From the NCBI GenBank assembly GCA_964464685.1, contig CAYXGV010000019.1:1-17993 (forward strand): a DNA stretch of 17,993 nt, given 5' to 3'. Origin of the DNA: JABIBU01 sp964464685. GTDB taxonomy: Bacteria; Patescibacteriota; Patescibacteriia; Magasanikbacterales; UBA922. Positions 1 to 7,342 of this stretch are shown in pieces. The translations under genes were made by a program, and so were the position numbers. Below the pieces are notes generated by a model that saw nothing but the letters and a program-made list of their open reading frames with translations, had not been told where the DNA came from and made no database searches. Within the stretch, counting starts at the first letter, position 1; each line of letters starts with the position of its first letter.

Positions 1-28
1 AATACACAATCTATCCCCACATTACCTC

Positions 29-57
29 TTGACTAACTTTATCAAATAGTATATAAT
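29..57 (+). promoter_or_regulatory. Sigma-70-type promoter for tuf
   Basis: TTGACT (29-34) and a perfect TATAAT (52-57) are separated by exactly 17 bases. This is a near-consensus housekeeping promoter facing tuf. The predicted transcript would start near base 64 and leave a leader of about 125 bases before the tuf ATG. Confidence 0.85.
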
Positions 58-95
58 GGTGAAGCGTTGTAATGACGTTTGTTTTTAATAATTAA

Positions 96-115
96 ATTGG
101 CTAAATTAAGCCAAT
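96..115 (+). other. Hairpin in the tuf leader
   Basis: ATTGGCT (96-102) pairs with AGCCAAT (109-115) around a six-base AAATTA loop, a 7-bp perfect stem. A second small stem, CTTGA (152-156) with TCAAG (161-165), may be enclosed by ACCG (131-134) with CGGT (167-170). The leader is therefore folded. No T run follows, so these are not terminators; a role in mRNA stability or tuf control is only inference. Confidence 0.5.
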
Positions 116-188
116 AAATCTAGAACTAAAACCGCTGGATTACAAAACTGTCTTGACCACTCAAGCCGGTGCGGGGAATTTAACACGT

Positions 189-1379
189 ATGGCAGACTTT
201 GATCGATCAAAGCCACACGTAAATGTAGGTACTATTGGTCACGTTGATCATGGTAAAACTACTCTTACAGCCGCTATTTTAAAGGTAGCTGCTACCAAAG
301 GTTTGATAGCTCAAACCAAAGGTGTTGACGAAATTGATGCTGCTCCAGAAGAAAAAGCTCGTGGTATTACTATTGCCACCGCTCATGTAGAGTATGCAAC
401 TGATGCTCGTCATTATGCCCACGTTGATTGTCCAGGCCATGCTGATTATGTTAAGAACATGATCACTGGTGCAGCTCAAATGGATGGTGCTATTTTGGTT
501 GTTTCCGCTGCTGACGGCCCAATGCCTCAGACACGTGAACACATCTTACTTGCTCGTCAGGTAGGTGTACCTTATATCGTAGTATTTTTGAACAAAGTTG
601 ATCAAGTTTCTGATCCAGAATTGATTGATTTAGTTGAAGAAGAAGTAAGAGACCTATTGAAAAAATATGATTTTCCTGGTGATACCACTCCTATTATCCG
701 TGGTTCAGCTTTGAAAGCTTTAGAAAATCCAGAGGATGACACTTATGCTCAACCAATTATGGATTTGTTAAAGACTTTGGATGAATATATTCCAACTCCA
801 GAACGGGCTCTTGACAAAGATTTCCTAATGCCAATTGAAGACGTATTTTCAATTGAAGGTCGTGGTACTGTTGTCACTGGTCGTATTGATCGTGGTGTTA
901 TAAAAATTGGTGATGAAGTTGAAATTGTTGGTATGAAAACTGAAATTTCTAAGACCACTGTCACTGGTGTTGAGATGTTTAACAAGAGTTTACAAAGAGG
1001 TGAAGCTGGTGATAATGCTGGTATTTTGCTTCGTGGAACCAAAAAAGATGAAGTTCAGCGTGGTCAGGTTTTGGCTAAACCAGGTACTATCAAACCTCAT
1101 ACTGAATTTGAATCAGAAGTTTATGTTTTGACCAAAGAAGAAGGCGGTCGTCATAAACCATTTTTCAAAGGTTATAAACCACAATTCTACATCCGTACTA
1201 CTGACGTAACTGGTGAAGTAACTTTACCAGAAGGCACAGAAATGGTAATGCCAGGCGACACTGTTAGATTGACAGTCAAGCTAATCGTTCCAGTTGCTAT
1301 GGAAGAACAAGTTCGTTTTGCTATCCGTGAGGGTGGTAGAACAGTAGCTTCCGGTGTGGTATCTAAGATTATAAATTAA
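189..1379 (+). CDS. tuf: Elongation factor Tu
   Basis: EF-Tu is the GTPase that delivers aminoacyl-tRNA to the ribosomal A site. All G-domain motifs are visible: P-loop GHVDHGKT (17-24), GITI (59-62), DCPGH (80-84, with the catalytic His84) and NKVD (135-138), followed by the two beta-barrel domains. The length of 396 residues is normal for the family. The reading frame is open back to a TTG at 153, but that would add 12 residues encoded by the folded leader; family proteins begin just before the KPHVNVGTIGH segment, so ATG 189 is chosen. There is no clear Shine-Dalgarno. A consensus promoter precedes it and rpsJ follows, as in the usual tuf-S10 arrangement. Confidence 0.97.
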   Translation: MADFDRSKPHVNVGTIGHVDHGKTTLTAAILKVAATKGLIAQTKGVDEIDAAPEEKARGITIATAHVEYATDARHYAHVDCPGHADYVKNMITGAAQMDGAILVVSAADGPMPQTREHILLARQVGVPYIVVFLNKVDQVSDPELIDLVEEEVRDLLKKYDFPGDTTPIIRGSALKALENPEDDTYAQPIMDLLKTLDEYIPTPERALDKDFLMPIEDVFSIEGRGTVVTGRIDRGVIKIGDEVEIVGMKTEISKTTVTGVEMFNKSLQRGEAGDNAGILLRGTKKDEVQRGQVLAKPGTIKPHTEFESEVYVLTKEEGGRHKPFFKGYKPQFYIRTTDVTGEVTLPEGTEMVMPGDTVRLTVKLIVPVAMEEQVRFAIREGGRTVASGVVSKIIN

Positions 1380-1390
1380 ATTTAAAAGCT

Positions 1391-1413
1391 GAGGGGTCCA
1401 ATTTGGATCCCTC
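1391..1413 (+). terminator. Weak terminator-like hairpin between tuf and rpsJ
   Basis: GAGGGGTCC (1391-1399) pairs with GGATCCCTC (1405-1413), nine pairs including one G-T, around a five-base loop. What follows is pyrimidine-rich (TTCGCTTTCCTTT) but not a pure T run. It may act as a partial terminator that lowers rpsJ transcription relative to tuf, or as an mRNA processing or stability element. Confidence 0.5.
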
Positions 1414-1443
1414 TTCGCTTTCCTTTAAGTTCTTTTAACAAAT

Positions 1444-1806
1444 ATGACAACAGACAACGCAACAAAAACTAAAGTAATTGATTCCAAAGAAGAAGAAGTA
1501 AAGCAGAGAGTCAGAGTAAAGATTAGAGCTTATGATAATAAAATTATTGATAAAGCTACTAAGACAATTATAGATACAGCTGAACGTAACAGTGCTAAAG
1601 TGGTTGGTCCTGTTCCATTGCCAACTGAAAAAAGAAAATTCAGCATTGGTCGTTCTACTTTTGTACACAAGACATCTTCCGAACAGTATGAGATGCGTAC
1701 CCACAAACGTTTGATTGATATTATCAACCCAAGTCCAAAAGCAATTGATGCTTTGATGAATTTAAATTTACCTAGTGGTGTTGATATTGAAATTAAGATG
1801 AATTAA
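1444..1806 (+). CDS. rpsJ: Ribosomal protein S10 (uS10)
   Basis: S10 is a protein of the 30S head and, in many bacteria, also a transcription antitermination factor (NusE). The core is clear: the start of the fold at VRVKIRAYDNKIID, the loop region VVGPVPLPTEKRKFSI and the C-terminal strand LPSGVDIEIKMN. At 120 residues it is roughly 17-20 longer than usual, because of a polar, Lys/Glu-rich N-terminal extension (residues 1-20). ATG 1444 has no Shine-Dalgarno. Here rpsJ sits with tuf and is separated from rplC by 342 bases that hold a new promoter, so S10 and the rest of the S10 operon can be expressed separately. Confidence 0.95.
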   Translation: MTTDNATKTKVIDSKEEEVKQRVRVKIRAYDNKIIDKATKTIIDTAERNSAKVVGPVPLPTEKRKFSIGRSTFVHKTSSEQYEMRTHKRLIDIINPSPKAIDALMNLNLPSGVDIEIKMN

Positions 1807-1841
1807 GTTTGGTGGTGTGGATAAACTATTGTTTTGTGGTC

Positions 1842-1870
1842 TTGACAAAAAGTTTTGTTTGCGTTAAAAT
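1842..1870 (+). promoter_or_regulatory. Strong promoter for the rplC operon
   Basis: A perfect TTGACA (1842-1847) and TAAAAT (1865-1870) are spaced by 17 bases. The predicted start, near 1877, lies just before the first leader hairpin (1882-1906). This makes the rplC-to-secY block independent of the tuf promoter. Confidence 0.85.
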
Positions 1871-1878
1871 ATCGCCAG

Positions 1879-1908
1879 TAAACCCAGCACCAATTGGTGC
1901 TTGGGTAA
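1879..1908 (+). repeat. Hairpin H1 in the rplC leader, same family as 9021-9066
   Basis: ACCCA (1882-1886) and GCACC (1887-1891) pair with GGTGC (1896-1900) and TGGGT (1902-1906), with T1901 bulged and AATT as loop. The 14 bases TAAACCCAGCACCA (1879-1892) also occur at 9018-9031. Because it lies at the predicted transcript start, it would form the 5' end of the rplC mRNA. Confidence 0.7.
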
Positions 1909-2050
1909 AGATATTATATTTCTAACCGTAAATCAGATAAGATTTCTTTCATTAGAAAAAACATCTGTGTGAGCAGTTGGACATAAAAAGAGGTGAAAAA
2001 ATATTAACTATAAATTTAAAGCCGTTTAAACCTAATTAAGGGTTAAAAGG

Positions 2051-2109
2051 CTAGAAGCGAGAGTCACTTTTAGATTTAATTCAAAGGTGAGTCGCGCTTC
2101 TAGTTTTTT
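2051..2109 (+). terminator. Attenuator-like terminator hairpin before rplC
   Basis: CTAGAAGCG (2051-2059) pairs perfectly with CGCTTCTAG (2095-2103). Beyond an A/G mismatch, GAGTCACTTTT (2061-2071) pairs with AAAGGTGAGTC (2083-2093), with one mismatch and one wobble. The loop is 11 bases, and TTTTTT (2104-2109) follows at once. This is the form of an intrinsic terminator, placed 39 bases before the rplC ATG and after a strong promoter, so it is likely to be conditional. Confidence 0.65.
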
Positions 2110-2148
2110 AGTAAAAAAAGAAAAACCGAAGATTTTAAAAAACTTTTT

Positions 2149-3000
2149 ATGAAATTCATTGTTGGAAGAAAACTTGATATGACCCAAGTATTTGGTGCTG
2201 ATGGTACAGTTGTGCCGGTGACTCGCGTAGAAGCCAAGCCTTGTGTAATCACCCAAGTGAAAAAAAGTTTAAAAGACGGGGCTGACTCTGTCCAGGTTGG
2301 TTATGGAAAACAAAAGTTTTTTAGATTAAACAAACCTACTAAAGGTCATTTAAAAGATATAAAATGGAATGAAATTGAAACTGTAAGAGGTTTGGTTGAT
2401 TTCAAGATTGAAGCTGGTTCCAAATTGGAAAAAGGCCATATAATTGATGCTAGTGTTTTTACTCTTGGTGAAAAAATCCAAGTAGTTGGCACTTCCAAAG
2501 GTAAGGGCTTCCAAGGTGTAGTTAAAAGACATGGTTTCAAAGGTGGTCCGGCTTCACATGGTCACAAAGACAATCTTCGTATGCCTGGTTCCATTGGTGC
2601 GACTGATCCAGCTAGAGTTTTCAAGGGTACTCGTATGGGTGGACACATGGGTGACGAGAGAGTGACAGTAAAAAATTTAGAAATTGTTGAAATTAGACCA
2701 GAAGAAAATATTCTTTTTATCAAAGGGGCTGTGCCTGGCGCGAGAAACGGAGTTTTATTTATCTCAACTGGTAAAAGTAATTTTGATGTAGAAAATTTAA
2801 ATAACATGATAAAAAAAGTTGAAACAGAAGTTGCTGAAAAAAATGAAGATATAGAAGTGATTGTCCCACCTGCGGACGGGATCCTTGCCAAAGGCGGAAA
2901 AAAAACAGAAGAAGTAGAAGTTTCTGAAGTAAAAATTGAAGAACCAGAGGAATCTACTGATTCAAAGAGCGAAGAAGGTGGAGAAGAAAAAGCCAATTAA
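2149..3000 (+). CDS. rplC: Ribosomal protein L3 (uL3), with acidic C-terminal tail
   Basis: L3 is an early 23S-binding assembly protein whose long loop reaches the peptidyl transferase region. The family core occupies residues 1 to about 210 (start MKFIVGRKLDMTQVF, loop KRHGFKGGPASHGHK, then GSIGATDPARVFKGTRMGGHMG). The Gln that normally follows GSIG, the target of PrmB methylation in E. coli L3, is Ala here. The protein is 283 residues, about 70 more than usual: residues 215-283 form a Glu/Lys-rich tail. Within the tail a GC-rich stretch (2863-2897) encodes a VPPADGILAKGG segment unlike its surroundings. It is first in its transcription unit and lacks a Shine-Dalgarno. Confidence 0.96.
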   Translation: MKFIVGRKLDMTQVFGADGTVVPVTRVEAKPCVITQVKKSLKDGADSVQVGYGKQKFFRLNKPTKGHLKDIKWNEIETVRGLVDFKIEAGSKLEKGHIIDASVFTLGEKIQVVGTSKGKGFQGVVKRHGFKGGPASHGHKDNLRMPGSIGATDPARVFKGTRMGGHMGDERVTVKNLEIVEIRPEENILFIKGAVPGARNGVLFISTGKSNFDVENLNNMIKKVETEVAEKNEDIEVIVPPADGILAKGGKKTEEVEVSEVKIEEPEESTDSKSEEGGEEKAN

Positions 3001-3010
3001 TTATAGTATT

Positions 3011-3637
3011 ATGGCCAAAGTCAAGTTATACAATAGTCAAGGAAAAGAAGTAGAATCTATTGAATTAAATAGCGATATTTTTGCTGTAAAAGTAAAGCAG
3101 TCGGTTGTTCACCAAGTTTACACTGCTTTGTTGGCTAATTTCCGCCAACCTTGGGCACATACCAAAAATAAGGGAGAAGTGCGTGGTGGTGGTCGTAAAC
3201 CTTGGAAACAAAAAGGCACTGGTCGGGCTCGTCACGGTTCTAATCGTTCACCTCTTTGGGTGGGTGGTGGTGTGACGTTTGGTCCACTAAAAACCAGAAA
3301 TTATAAACAAAAAATTAATAAAAAAATGAATCAATTGGCTGTTAAGATGTGTTTGTCCGATAAAGTTGGTAATGAAAGATTTATTGTATTAGAAGATTTT
3401 GTGGCCACAGGCAAAGCTAATGAAATTATAAAATTACGAAAAGCTCTACCAAGTGCTGGCAAAGTCACTTTATTCTTGGCTCCAGCTATAGACAAAAAAA
3501 TAAATTTGGCTACACGTAATTTGGTAAGATTTGATATGCAACAGGCCAAAGATGTGAATGTGGTAGATTTATTACATCATGAATATATTGTCACTACTAA
3601 AAAAGGTTTAGAAGTTTTAGAAAATCGTTTGAAATAA
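3011..3637 (+). CDS. rplD: Ribosomal protein L4 (uL4)
   Basis: L4 binds 23S rRNA domain I and lines the exit tunnel; in some bacteria it also represses its own operon by attenuation. The 208 residues contain the conserved tunnel loop GGGRKPWKQKGTGRARHG and the motif WVGGGVTFGP, then the Rossmann-like C-terminal domain. The frame is open upstream to 2936 inside rplC, but ATG 3011 gives the family N-terminus MAKVKLYNSQGKE, so it is preferred. The start lies 10 bases after the rplC stop and has no Shine-Dalgarno. Confidence 0.96.
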   Translation: MAKVKLYNSQGKEVESIELNSDIFAVKVKQSVVHQVYTALLANFRQPWAHTKNKGEVRGGGRKPWKQKGTGRARHGSNRSPLWVGGGVTFGPLKTRNYKQKINKKMNQLAVKMCLSDKVGNERFIVLEDFVATGKANEIIKLRKALPSAGKVTLFLAPAIDKKINLATRNLVRFDMQQAKDVNVVDLLHHEYIVTTKKGLEVLENRLK

Positions 3638-3644
3638 TATTTAT

Positions 3645-4079
3645 ATGGGTTTATTTGGTAAATTAAAAATTAAAAAAGAAACCGACGAAGTTCAAGCAAA
3701 AGAACCAGTGGTTTTAGCTACCAAAGAAGTTAAGACAGACAAAGAAAATGTTGAGAAAAAAATTTCTGTCAAAAAAACTAAAAAAGTTATAACCGGTAAT
3801 ACTACTAAAGTTTTTGTGAAACCATTTATTAGTGAAAAATCAGCAATTGCTGAGACTGGTGGAGTTTATACTTTTGTAGTTCAAAACAAGGCCTCCAAGA
3901 TTGATATTAAGAATGCAATTAAGCAGGTCTATGGAGTTGAACCAAAAAAAGTTAGGGTGATAAATATGGAAGGCAAAATAAAACGTTCCGGTAGAACAAG
4001 TGGCCGACGTAGCGATTGGAAAAAGGCTATAATTACTTTGCCAAAAGGCCAAACAATTAGTATTCACGAAGGTGTATAA
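3645..4079 (+). CDS. rplW: Ribosomal protein L23 (uL23), with N-terminal extension
   Basis: L23 sits at the tunnel exit and is the docking site for trigger factor and SRP. The canonical domain starts near residue 52 (TKVFVKPFISEKSAIAE) and runs to the end (RSGRTSGRRSDWKKAIITLP). The first 50 residues are an extra charged segment, MGLFGKLKIKK followed by Lys/Glu/Val-rich sequence, making 144 residues against a usual 95-100. ATG 3645 follows the rplD stop by seven bases; an internal start that removed the extension would leave a long gap, so the long form is preferred. Confidence 0.93.
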   Translation: MGLFGKLKIKKETDEVQAKEPVVLATKEVKTDKENVEKKISVKKTKKVITGNTTKVFVKPFISEKSAIAETGGVYTFVVQNKASKIDIKNAIKQVYGVEPKKVRVINMEGKIKRSGRTSGRRSDWKKAIITLPKGQTISIHEGV

Positions 4080-4096
4080 TCCGTTTTTATAAAAGT

Positions 4097-4942
4097 ATGG
4101 CTGTAAGAAAATACAAACCAACTACTCCAGGAAGACGCAAATCAAGTGTGCAAGATTTTTCTGATATTACCAAAAAAACACCAGAAAAAACTTTGCTCAT
4201 TTCTTTGAATAAAAAAGCCGGTCGCAATAATACTGGTAAAATTACAGTTAGACACCGAGGCGGTGGTGTAAAAAAAAAGTATAGATTGGTAGATTTTAAA
4301 CGGTTTGATTTTGATATTGAATTTGAAGTAAAGACAATTGAATATGACCCAAATCGTGGATCTCGTATTATGTTGGTTGAAAATGCTACTGGCAAGAAGA
4401 CTTACTATTTAGCTCCACAAGGAGTGACAGTTGGTCAAAAGGTAGTTTGTAGCAAGACAGAAGCAGAAGCAACTCCAGGTAATCGTTTACCTTTGGAAAA
4501 AATCCCAGTTGGTTTATTTGTTTACAATGTTGAACTTGCCCCAGGAAAAGGTGGTCAAATTGTTCGTGGAGCTGGTAATGGTGCCCAATTACAAGTAATT
4601 GAAGGCAATTATGCTCAATTGAAATTACCTTCTGGTGAAGTTAGATTGATACAAAAAGATTGTTTGGCTACTGTTGGTCAATTGAGTAATCCAGATTATC
4701 GTTTGATAAGATGGGGCAAGGCCGGAAGAAGAAGAATGTTGGGTTGGAGACCAATTGTAAAAGGTAAAAATATGAACCCAGTTGATCATCCCCATGGTGG
4801 TGGTGAGGGACACAGTCCAATCGGTTTGCGTGGCGGTCCAAAGACAAAATGGGGTAAAAAAGCCCGTGGTGTCAAGACTAGAAAACCAGGTAAATGGAGC
4901 AATAAGTTTATTGTTAATAGCAGAAAGAATAAAAAGAAATAA
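4097..4942 (+). CDS. rplB: Ribosomal protein L2 (uL2)
   Basis: L2 is a primary 23S-binding protein needed for subunit joining and peptidyl transferase activity. The 281 residues match the family length. Visible marks are the N-terminal YKPTTPGRR segment, the HRGGGVKKKYRLVDFKR motif and the highly conserved MNPVDHPHGGGEGH loop (about residues 226-239) that contains the His implicated in catalytic centre function. It starts 17 bases after rplW with no Shine-Dalgarno. Confidence 0.97.
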   Translation: MAVRKYKPTTPGRRKSSVQDFSDITKKTPEKTLLISLNKKAGRNNTGKITVRHRGGGVKKKYRLVDFKRFDFDIEFEVKTIEYDPNRGSRIMLVENATGKKTYYLAPQGVTVGQKVVCSKTEAEATPGNRLPLEKIPVGLFVYNVELAPGKGGQIVRGAGNGAQLQVIEGNYAQLKLPSGEVRLIQKDCLATVGQLSNPDYRLIRWGKAGRRRMLGWRPIVKGKNMNPVDHPHGGGEGHSPIGLRGGPKTKWGKKARGVKTRKPGKWSNKFIVNSRKNKKK

Positions 4943-4968
4943 AATAATTACTTAAAAAACTAGAAATT

Positions 4969-5250
4969 ATGTCTAGAAGTTTGAAAAAAGGACCTTTTGT
5001 TAATGAGAAATTGGCCAAAAAGGTCACAAAAGCAAAAGAAAATCAAGACCGAAAGCCAATAAAAACTTGGGCCAGAGCTTCTACTATTGTGCCAGAAATG
5101 GTCGGTATGACTTTCTTGGTTCATAATGGAAAAGATTTTATAAGTGTTTTTGTAGAAGAAAATATGGTTGGACATAAGTTGGGTGAATTTTCTTTAACTA
5201 GAAAGTTTATAAGTCACGGCGGAAAGATGGCTAAAGAACAAGCTAAATAA
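4969..5250 (+). CDS. rpsS: Ribosomal protein S19 (uS19)
   Basis: S19 forms the 30S head with S13 and contacts A-site tRNA and the intersubunit bridge. MSRSLKKGPFV at the start, then TWARASTIVPEMVG, VHNGK and VGHKLGEFSLTRKFISHGG give the full family signature in 93 residues. It lies between rplB and rplV as in the classic S10 operon. Confidence 0.96.
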   Translation: MSRSLKKGPFVNEKLAKKVTKAKENQDRKPIKTWARASTIVPEMVGMTFLVHNGKDFISVFVEENMVGHKLGEFSLTRKFISHGGKMAKEQAK

Positions 5251-5258
5251 TATTTTAT

Positions 5259-5720
5259 ATGGAAAAAGCTAGAGCAGTTGCAAAATTAAGACACTTAAGA
5301 ATATCACCACGCAAAGTTCGTTTGATGGTTGATCTTATCCGTGGTTTGAAAGTGACTGATGCGATTGTTCAATTGGAACTTTCCAAAAAATCAGCCGCTC
5401 GTCCAGTCCTAAAGTTATTAAATTCGGCCGTGGCTAATGCCAAGCATAATTATGAGATGATAGACGAAAAATTAGTAATAAAAGAAGCTATGGTTGACGA
5501 GGGAGCGACTTTGCACCGTTGGTTGCCAAAGGCAATGGGGCGGGCAACACCAATTCGTAAACGAAGTTGTCATGTCACATTGGTCTTAGAAGGTGAAGTA
5601 TCTGAAAAGAAAATCAAGAAAGATAAAAAAAACGAAAAGAAAAATGTTGCTAAGGTAGAAGTTAAATCAGAAATCAAACCAGAAAAGAAAACAAAAGTTA
5701 AAACAAAAGATAATAAGTAA
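5259..5720 (+). CDS. rplV: Ribosomal protein L22 (uL22), with Lys-rich tail
   Basis: L22 spans the 50S and lines the exit tunnel through its beta hairpin. The family core is residues 1 to about 113 (RHLRISPRKVRLMVDLIRG, LLNSAVANAKHNY, then the hairpin sequence RWLPKAMGRATPIRKRSCHVTL). Residues 117-153 are an additional low-complexity Lys/Glu/Val tail, giving 153 residues against about 110. It starts nine bases after rpsS. Confidence 0.95.
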   Translation: MEKARAVAKLRHLRISPRKVRLMVDLIRGLKVTDAIVQLELSKKSAARPVLKLLNSAVANAKHNYEMIDEKLVIKEAMVDEGATLHRWLPKAMGRATPIRKRSCHVTLVLEGEVSEKKIKKDKKNEKKNVAKVEVKSEIKPEKKTKVKTKDNK

Positions 5721-5729
5721 TTTTTTATT

Positions 5730-6437
5730 ATGGGTCACAAAGTCCATCCAAAAATTCATAGAATGCAGGTAATTTATAGCTGGGATTCCAAGTGGTTCTC
5801 AAAAAATAATTACTCTACTTTTGCTGAACAAGATATTAAAATCCGTGAATTTTTAATGAAAAAATTTAAGGATGCAAATATTGATAGTATTAGCGTTGAG
5901 CGTGGTCCTAAGGATTTGACTGTCACTATTTTGGCTGCCAAGCCGGGCTTTATAATCGGTCGTGGTGGTAAGGGTATTAATGATATAAAAAGAGATATTG
6001 AAAGAAAGTTTTTAAAAATGTCTTTGCGTGTTAAATTAAATATAAAAGAAGTAAAATCTCCAGCTTTATCAGCCGCTGTAGTGGCTCAGACAATGGTAGT
6101 TGAAATTGAACGTCGTATTCCGTTTCGTCGAGTGATGAAGCAGGGGATAGAGCGAGTGATGAAAGCCGGTGCCCAAGGTGTAAAAGTAATCATGTCTGGT
6201 CGTTTGAATGGAGTTGAAATTGCTCGTCGAGAAAATTTATCAGCTGGAAAAGTTCCTTTGATAACCTTGCGTAGTGACGTTGATTATGCTTTGGTAGAAG
6301 CCCAGACTATTTATGGAAAAATTGGAGTTAAGGTTTGGATTTATCGAGGTGAAATTTTTGGTAGAAAAGATAAATTTGCTGAGGCTGAAGAAGAAGGTCA
6401 AAAAAAATTTAAAAATAAAGTTGATAAGGAAAAGTAA
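5730..6437 (+). CDS. rpsC: Ribosomal protein S3 (uS3)
   Basis: S3 guards the mRNA entry tunnel of the 30S and has helicase activity with S4 and S5. The type-2 KH domain shows its GxxG loop in PGFIIGRGGKGINDIKRD (about residues 72-89), and the C-terminal domain shows the RVMKQGIERVMKAGAQGVKV and SGRLNGVEIAR motifs. Length is 235, close to normal. The N-terminus reads MGHKVHPKIHRMQVIYSWDS; the usual glycine and leucine of the xGxRLG segment are replaced by I-H and M-Q, a modest divergence. Confidence 0.96.
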   Translation: MGHKVHPKIHRMQVIYSWDSKWFSKNNYSTFAEQDIKIREFLMKKFKDANIDSISVERGPKDLTVTILAAKPGFIIGRGGKGINDIKRDIERKFLKMSLRVKLNIKEVKSPALSAAVVAQTMVVEIERRIPFRRVMKQGIERVMKAGAQGVKVIMSGRLNGVEIARRENLSAGKVPLITLRSDVDYALVEAQTIYGKIGVKVWIYRGEIFGRKDKFAEAEEEGQKKFKNKVDKEK

Positions 6438-6439
6438 TT

Positions 6440-6853
6440 ATGTTGTTACCAAAAAAAGTAAAACATAGAAAGTGGCACAAGCCACGTCGACGCGATAAGG
6501 GTGTCGCTACTAGAACCAACTCAGTTAATTTTGGTAGTTTTGGTTTGAGTTCCGAAACCCATGGTTGGGTTACATCTAGACAGATTGAAGCCAGTCGTAG
6601 AGTTTTGACTAGATATGTTAGACGTGGTGGAAAAATTTGGATTAGAATTTTTCCTGATCGTCCGGTGACCAAAAAAGGTAATGAAGTTCCTATGGGTGGT
6701 GGTAAAGGTACACCTGACCATTATGTTGCTACTGTCAAGCCTGGTACAGTTTTGTTTGAAATGGAAGGTGTTCCTGAAGACAAAGCCAAAGAAGCCTTAA
6801 TTTTATCAGCTTATAAATTACCAATTAAAGCTAAATTTGTCAAAAAAGTTTAA
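6440..6853 (+). CDS. rplP: Ribosomal protein L16 (uL16)
   Basis: L16 is a late-assembly 50S protein beside the A site. MLLPKKVKHRKWHK opens the protein; SSETHGWVTSRQIEASRR and IFPDRPVTKKGNEVPMGGGKG are the conserved blocks. It has 137 residues, as expected, and starts two bases after the rpsC stop, so translation is probably coupled. Confidence 0.96.
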   Translation: MLLPKKVKHRKWHKPRRRDKGVATRTNSVNFGSFGLSSETHGWVTSRQIEASRRVLTRYVRRGGKIWIRIFPDRPVTKKGNEVPMGGGKGTPDHYVATVKPGTVLFEMEGVPEDKAKEALILSAYKLPIKAKFVKKV

Positions 6854-6857
6854 TACT

Positions 6858-7058
6858 ATGGATATTCAAGATTTTAAAAATAAAAGCTTAAAAGAGTTAA
6901 AAGAACTTTTGGCAGAAAAGCGTGAAGAATTACGTGAGCTTAGGTTTAAAGTTAGCGAAAAACAGTTAAAAAATGTAAGTGAAATTAAAAAAGTAAAAAA
7001 GACCATTGCTCAAATTCTCACCATTATGAAGATTGGTGAAAAAACTGAACAAAAATAA
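6858..7058 (+). CDS. rpmC: Ribosomal protein L29 (uL29)
   Basis: L29 is a small two-helix protein at the tunnel exit next to L23. The 66 residues contain the family pattern LKELKELLAEKREELRELRF. A TTG at 6837 would extend it into rplP, but ATG 6858, four bases after the rplP stop, gives the normal length and N-terminus. Confidence 0.93.
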   Translation: MDIQDFKNKSLKELKELLAEKREELRELRFKVSEKQLKNVSEIKKVKKTIAQILTIMKIGEKTEQK

Positions 7059-7069
7059 TTTTAATTGTT

Positions 7070-7339
7070 ATGAGTCAAGCTAAAAAAATAACAGAAAATA
7101 AGTCACTTAACCGCTGTTTTGAAGGCGTGGTTGTTAGCGTCGCCGAAGATAAAACGATTCATGTTTTGGTGGCTACTAAAAAGTTGCACCCAAAATATCG
7201 CAAACAATATACAACTACTAGAAAATATCCGGTTCATGATGAAAAAAATGAAGCTAAATTAGATGATAAAGTTATTTTTGAAGGCTGTCGTCCATTTAGC
7301 AAAACTAAACGTTGGCGTTTAGTAAAAATAGTTAAATAA
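7070..7339 (+). CDS. rpsQ: Ribosomal protein S17 (uS17)
   Basis: S17 is an OB-fold protein that binds 16S rRNA early in 30S assembly. The core reads FEGVVVSVAEDKTIHVLV, then KLHPKYRKQYTTTRKYPVHDE, and ends IFEGCRPFSKTKRWRLVKIV, all typical. It has 89 residues and lies 11 bases after rpmC. Confidence 0.95.
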   Translation: MSQAKKITENKSLNRCFEGVVVSVAEDKTIHVLVATKKLHPKYRKQYTTTRKYPVHDEKNEAKLDDKVIFEGCRPFSKTKRWRLVKIVK

Positions 7340-7342
7340 AAT

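Larger units (their letters stand above)
1877..2148 (+). promoter_or_regulatory. Structured leader RNA upstream of rplC
   Basis: This 272-base leader has no gene and contains four stems in order. H1: ACCCA-GCACC with GGTGC-T-TGGGT (1882-1906). H2: CAGAT (1934-1938) with ATCTG (1963-1967), enclosing TTTCT (1943-1947) with AGAAA (1954-1958) across a symmetric four-by-four internal loop. H3: AGCC (2020-2023) with GGCT (2049-2052), with inner TTTAA/TTAAA and CC/GG pairing. H4: the terminator-like stem at 2051-2109. H3 and H4 share bases 2051-2052. In other bacteria S10-operon leaders respond to L4 or a related r-protein; whether this one does is inference. Confidence 0.6.

Noticed and set aside
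153..188. Upstream TTG start extending EF-Tu by 12 residues
   Set aside because: The extension is encoded by the folded leader and has no match to the family N-terminus; ATG 189 is the expected start.
120..190. tRNA-like sequence on the minus strand before tuf
   Set aside because: A segment resembles a D-arm and a TTC loop, but the T-stem and acceptor do not pair, so no cloverleaf forms.
1970..2040. Leader peptide in the rplC leader
   Set aside because: Only very short frames occur (for example GTG-AGC-AGT-TGG-ACA-TAA), without a convincing start signal or a run of regulatory codons.
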